Shown piece by piece: positions 61,319 through 64,000 of a DNA stretch of 64,000 nt (the first letter of the stretch is position 1; each line of letters opens with the position of its first letter). The position numbers and the translations under genes were made by a program. The stretch spans positions 20,048,255 to 20,112,254 of the forward strand of contig JAAOOA010000127.1 in assembly GCA_012861695.1 (NCBI GenBank). Reading direction: 5' to 3'. The stretch is from Trematomus loennbergii (taxonomy: Eukaryota; Chordata; Actinopteri; Perciformes; Nototheniidae). The notes below the pieces were generated by a model that was given only the letters and a program-made list of their open reading frames with translations, was not told where the DNA came from and made no database searches.

Positions 61319-63923
61319 ATGGATTCTCGCAGGCTGAGCGGCTCTCCGGACGTCAGGATACAGAGGGGCTACACCAAGCAGCAGAGTCCCAGAGGCAGCC
61401 AGGATGACTTGTTCGGAGTCAGGGTGCAGATCCAAGGAATTAAAGGTCAACCCTACGTGGTTCTGAACAGTTCTGGCCAGGAGATCCACCGGGACGTCTC
61501 TGTCATCACTCACCAGGCGGGGTACAATCCTGGCATGGTGAGGAGGTCTGAGGATGAAAGACGCTCTCCCTCTGAGTCACAGAGGCCTGAATCCTCCTCT
61601 GAGTTTCATTATCAGAAACATCCGGAGATTCTGAGACCTTATGACCCCGAGAGTAATAACCTGAACGTAGTTGTACCTTCAGCAGCGTCAGTCGCTCGAC
61701 CTGCACAGCTGAACACCAGCCCTCTTCCTGAGACTGTGAAGAAACCCCGGATCCCTCTGCCTGCTGAGGGTCCAGTGGGAGACCAGAGTGATGTGACCCT
61801 TCTCTCAGGTAGTCAAGTTCCCGCAAGGTCGCCTAACTCAGTGGAGACAGATTCCTTCATATCTGTCGGGAAGCTAATAAGCCGGTTCAACAGCAGCCAG
61901 CGGAGAGGAAGAGGCGGCCCGAGGAACCGGTTGGACCCGGAGCAGTGTCGAAGGTCACGCAGCGCGGACAGCGGTAGAACCTCAGAGTCCTCTTCCTCCT
62001 CCTCTTCCTCCAGCAGAGCCTCGTCTCTGAAAGCTGTCAGGGGTGAGACCCCAGGTGGGGTTTATCCTCTAGGATCAGCCAGGGCTCGACTCCTTGGCGG
62101 AGAATCTTCTTTGACGAGGGAGGAGAACAAGAACACCACATTGATTAAAGGACATAATGGAAAAGAGACGATTTCCACACATGCAGCAAAATTACTTCAA
62201 AGAGCAGAGAAACCTTCAAGATCCATATCATGTAGTGACCAGACCAATGCATCTGATGAAAGAGATGCACAGGTAAAGAGATTGGCGCTGAGTCACAGTT
62301 TACATTTAAAAAGGTGTATTGATTGGCTGTTTATTCCCTAACCAGGTCACTCCCGATCTTCTGAAAGGACAGCAAGAACTCTCAGTAGACGCACCTGAAG
62401 ACACAGCCAAACAAATACTCTTCACCTACCTCAAAGACGGGTAAGTACTGCTTAATTAATAATAATACCTTTTATCATACATGTTATTTATACATTTTAC
62501 CGTTTTTCAGGGTACTCGGAGACGTAACATGTCAAAATTCATAAAAACAACATTAAAACACATTTTAACTAATATAAAACACAACAATAATTACAGTTCA
62601 AATGAATAATTCAAAGGAATAATTTAATGAATAGTTCACATTTTGGGAAGTATTGTAATTTGCTTTCTTGCCAAGGGTTCAATGAGAAGATTGATACCAC
62701 TCATACATCTGTACCCTCAATATGAAGCTACAGTCAGCAGCAGCTAGTTTAGCTTAGCATAAGAGCAATGTCACTTTATTCTTTGAAGATTATAAACTGG
62801 AGGTTTTTTTGGCCCGGCAGTAACTACCCGGATGTTAGATGTGCTGTTTGACAGATTCTTTTTTAAACCTTTGAACACAGGAAGGTTAGCGGTTTCCTCC
62901 CAGTGTCAATCCTTGATGCTAACCTAAGCTTAGCTTAGCTAAATGGCTGTAGCTTTACATTTATAGTACAGATACAATCATCAACAATCTTCATATATAA
63001 TATTTTCTAATTATATCTTTAACAGCTCAATAAATAAGTTTGCATTTTCAATTTGTATATATTTGAGAGCTGAAATTTGTTTTCGTTAACACTGTCTCTT
63101 GTAGTCAGATAAGGAGGTGCTGCTACAGCTGTGTGTGCTCAGGCATCAGACAGGAATGCAGAGCATGTACTTGTTTCCCCTGATAAAAGAACTTCTTCTG
63201 TTTTTACGATCTATCAGTGGCTTTTTAAAATATGTGCAGAAGTAGAGCTATTGTTTAGAATAACGCTGGGTAGGCGTAGCGTTTCACATTTCCCTTTCAC
63301 ACTAATGAAAGGTCATGTCAATGTTTTCGTTTGGCTGATATATATGTTATCATTACACCCTGTCAGTACAGTTAGGGTGTTTGTAAAGTATTTAACTTTC
63401 TCCTCAGGACGACTGATGATGACTCCACCACTGAGAAGAAAGTCACCCTGCTGCTTGAAAAGGTCAACAAGGTCAAGTGGAAGACTGCTGAAAATGTGGA
63501 GGAGGAACAGAAAATGTGTCTTGTGATAATAATGTTTTAATGTTTTTGACTGAAATGGACAACCATGTTGGGCTTCTAATTTTTTCCATGTGTAGGATTA
63601 TGCAGCCGAGGTGAAGTATTTGCAAGACAAACAGGCAGTGCTGCAGAAAGAAGTGTCTCAATTAAAACAACAACTGGAAACAGAGATTAAGGTGTAGTTC
63701 AGACCCATCCTGCTGATTCCCCTAAAACACTCATTTCCTATTCCTGTGACTAATGATGTTGTTGTGTTGCGCAGAATGAAAAGACTCTGGCCAAAGCTTG
63801 TGAAAAGGCCAGGACAGAGAAAAAGAAATGTCAGGAGGATTTGGCCAAAAGTCAGGAGGAGCTGTGCAGACTCAGCAACCGACTGGCTCAGATGGAGGCC
63901 GAACTTCAGTCCACCAAACAGGA
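61319..63923 (+). CDS. cgnl1: Paracingulin (cingulin-like 1), N-terminal part, runs off the window
   Basis: Coding exons seen: 61307-62272 (ATG at 61319), 62346-62440, 63408-63522, 63596-63691 and 63775-63923, with a donor (GA|GTAAGA) at the end, so the gene continues past the window. About 470 residues are covered. The head has FGVRVQIQGIKGQPYVVLN (about 36-54), matching the ZO-1 interaction motif shared by cingulin and paracingulin. PEILRPYDPESNNLN and the basic RNRLDPEQCRRSRSADS also match. TPDLLKGQQEL, then AKQILFTYLKDG, is distinctive for CGNL1 rather than CGN. The last exons begin the coiled-coil rod (heptad-rich LQKEVSQLKQQLETEIK and onward). The protein is a scaffold at tight and adherens junctions that binds RhoA and Rac1 regulators. 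The third exon's donor (CTT|GTGATA) is weak and chosen by phase. It lies head-to-tail with tcf12, as in human. Confidence 0.93.
62630..62990. mobile_element. Fold-back MITE in a cgnl1 intron
   Basis: The left arm (ACCCTCAATATGAAGCTACAG, then CAGCTAGTTTAGCTTAGCATAA, positions 62703-62762) pairs imperfectly with the right arm (TGATGCTAACCTAAGC, TTAGCTTAGCTAAATGGCTGTAG, 62912-62954). Palindromic units with TTAGCTTAGCATAA are a common fish repeat family. Boundaries are approximate. It sits between coding exons 2 and 3 of cgnl1. Confidence 0.7.
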
Positions 63924-64000
63924 GTAAGAACTTGAACAACATTTAAAAGGAGAACTCAAATCTGATGCTAAACTAGTATTGTAACAAAATCTAGTTTCAA

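Overview
This window is ordinary vertebrate nuclear DNA, almost certainly from a teleost fish. Five genes have short exons and GT-AG introns, long AT-rich non-coding stretches separate them, there are many (CA)n/(TG)n microsatellites, and the mobile DNA is of fish type (hAT, piggyBac-like and fold-back elements). All five genes have orthologues in the human 15q21 region (RSL24D1, PRTG, RFX7, TCF12, CGNL1), so the window is a compacted teleost copy of that block. The species cannot be fixed from the sequence alone.

Layout. 0.3-2.8 kb (minus): rsl24d1, a ribosome biogenesis factor, six coding exons, with a hAT-type MITE in an intron. 3.0-6.7 kb: a decayed hAT transposase with a TTF-type zinc finger, itself interrupted by a LINE-like tail. 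7.3-23.0 kb (minus): prtg (protogenin), 19 coding exons for four Ig domains, five fibronectin type III domains, one membrane helix and a cytoplasmic tail, with a poly(A) site abutting a (CA)60 repeat. 25.5-38.3 kb (minus): rfx7, nine coding exons, one of whose introns is of the minor U12 AT-AC class, and whose last exon carries two single-base frame breaks. 38.4-46.7 kb: gene-free DNA between the divergent rfx7 and tcf12. 46.7-57.8 kb (plus): tcf12, an E-protein bHLH gene visible only in its short 'Alt' form. 58.8-64.0 kb (plus): the 5' half of cgnl1 (paracingulin), preceded by a duplicated probable first exon.

The genes share no pathway. rsl24d1 serves 60S ribosome assembly, prtg is a neural and mesodermal adhesion receptor, rfx7 and tcf12 are transcription factors, and cgnl1 is a junction scaffold. 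They lie together by ancestral synteny. Several genes between them in mammals (NEDD4 between PRTG and RFX7; TEX9, MNS1 and ZNF280D between RFX7 and TCF12) are absent, as expected after the teleost genome duplication and gene loss.

I found no evidence of a novel system. The points most worth a second look are the U12 intron in rfx7, the two frame breaks in its last exon, the Alt-only tcf12 with an altered basic region, and the duplicated cgnl1 upstream exon. Exon boundaries were inferred by reading splice sites and checking phase by hand; protein homology is from memory of the families, not from a search.
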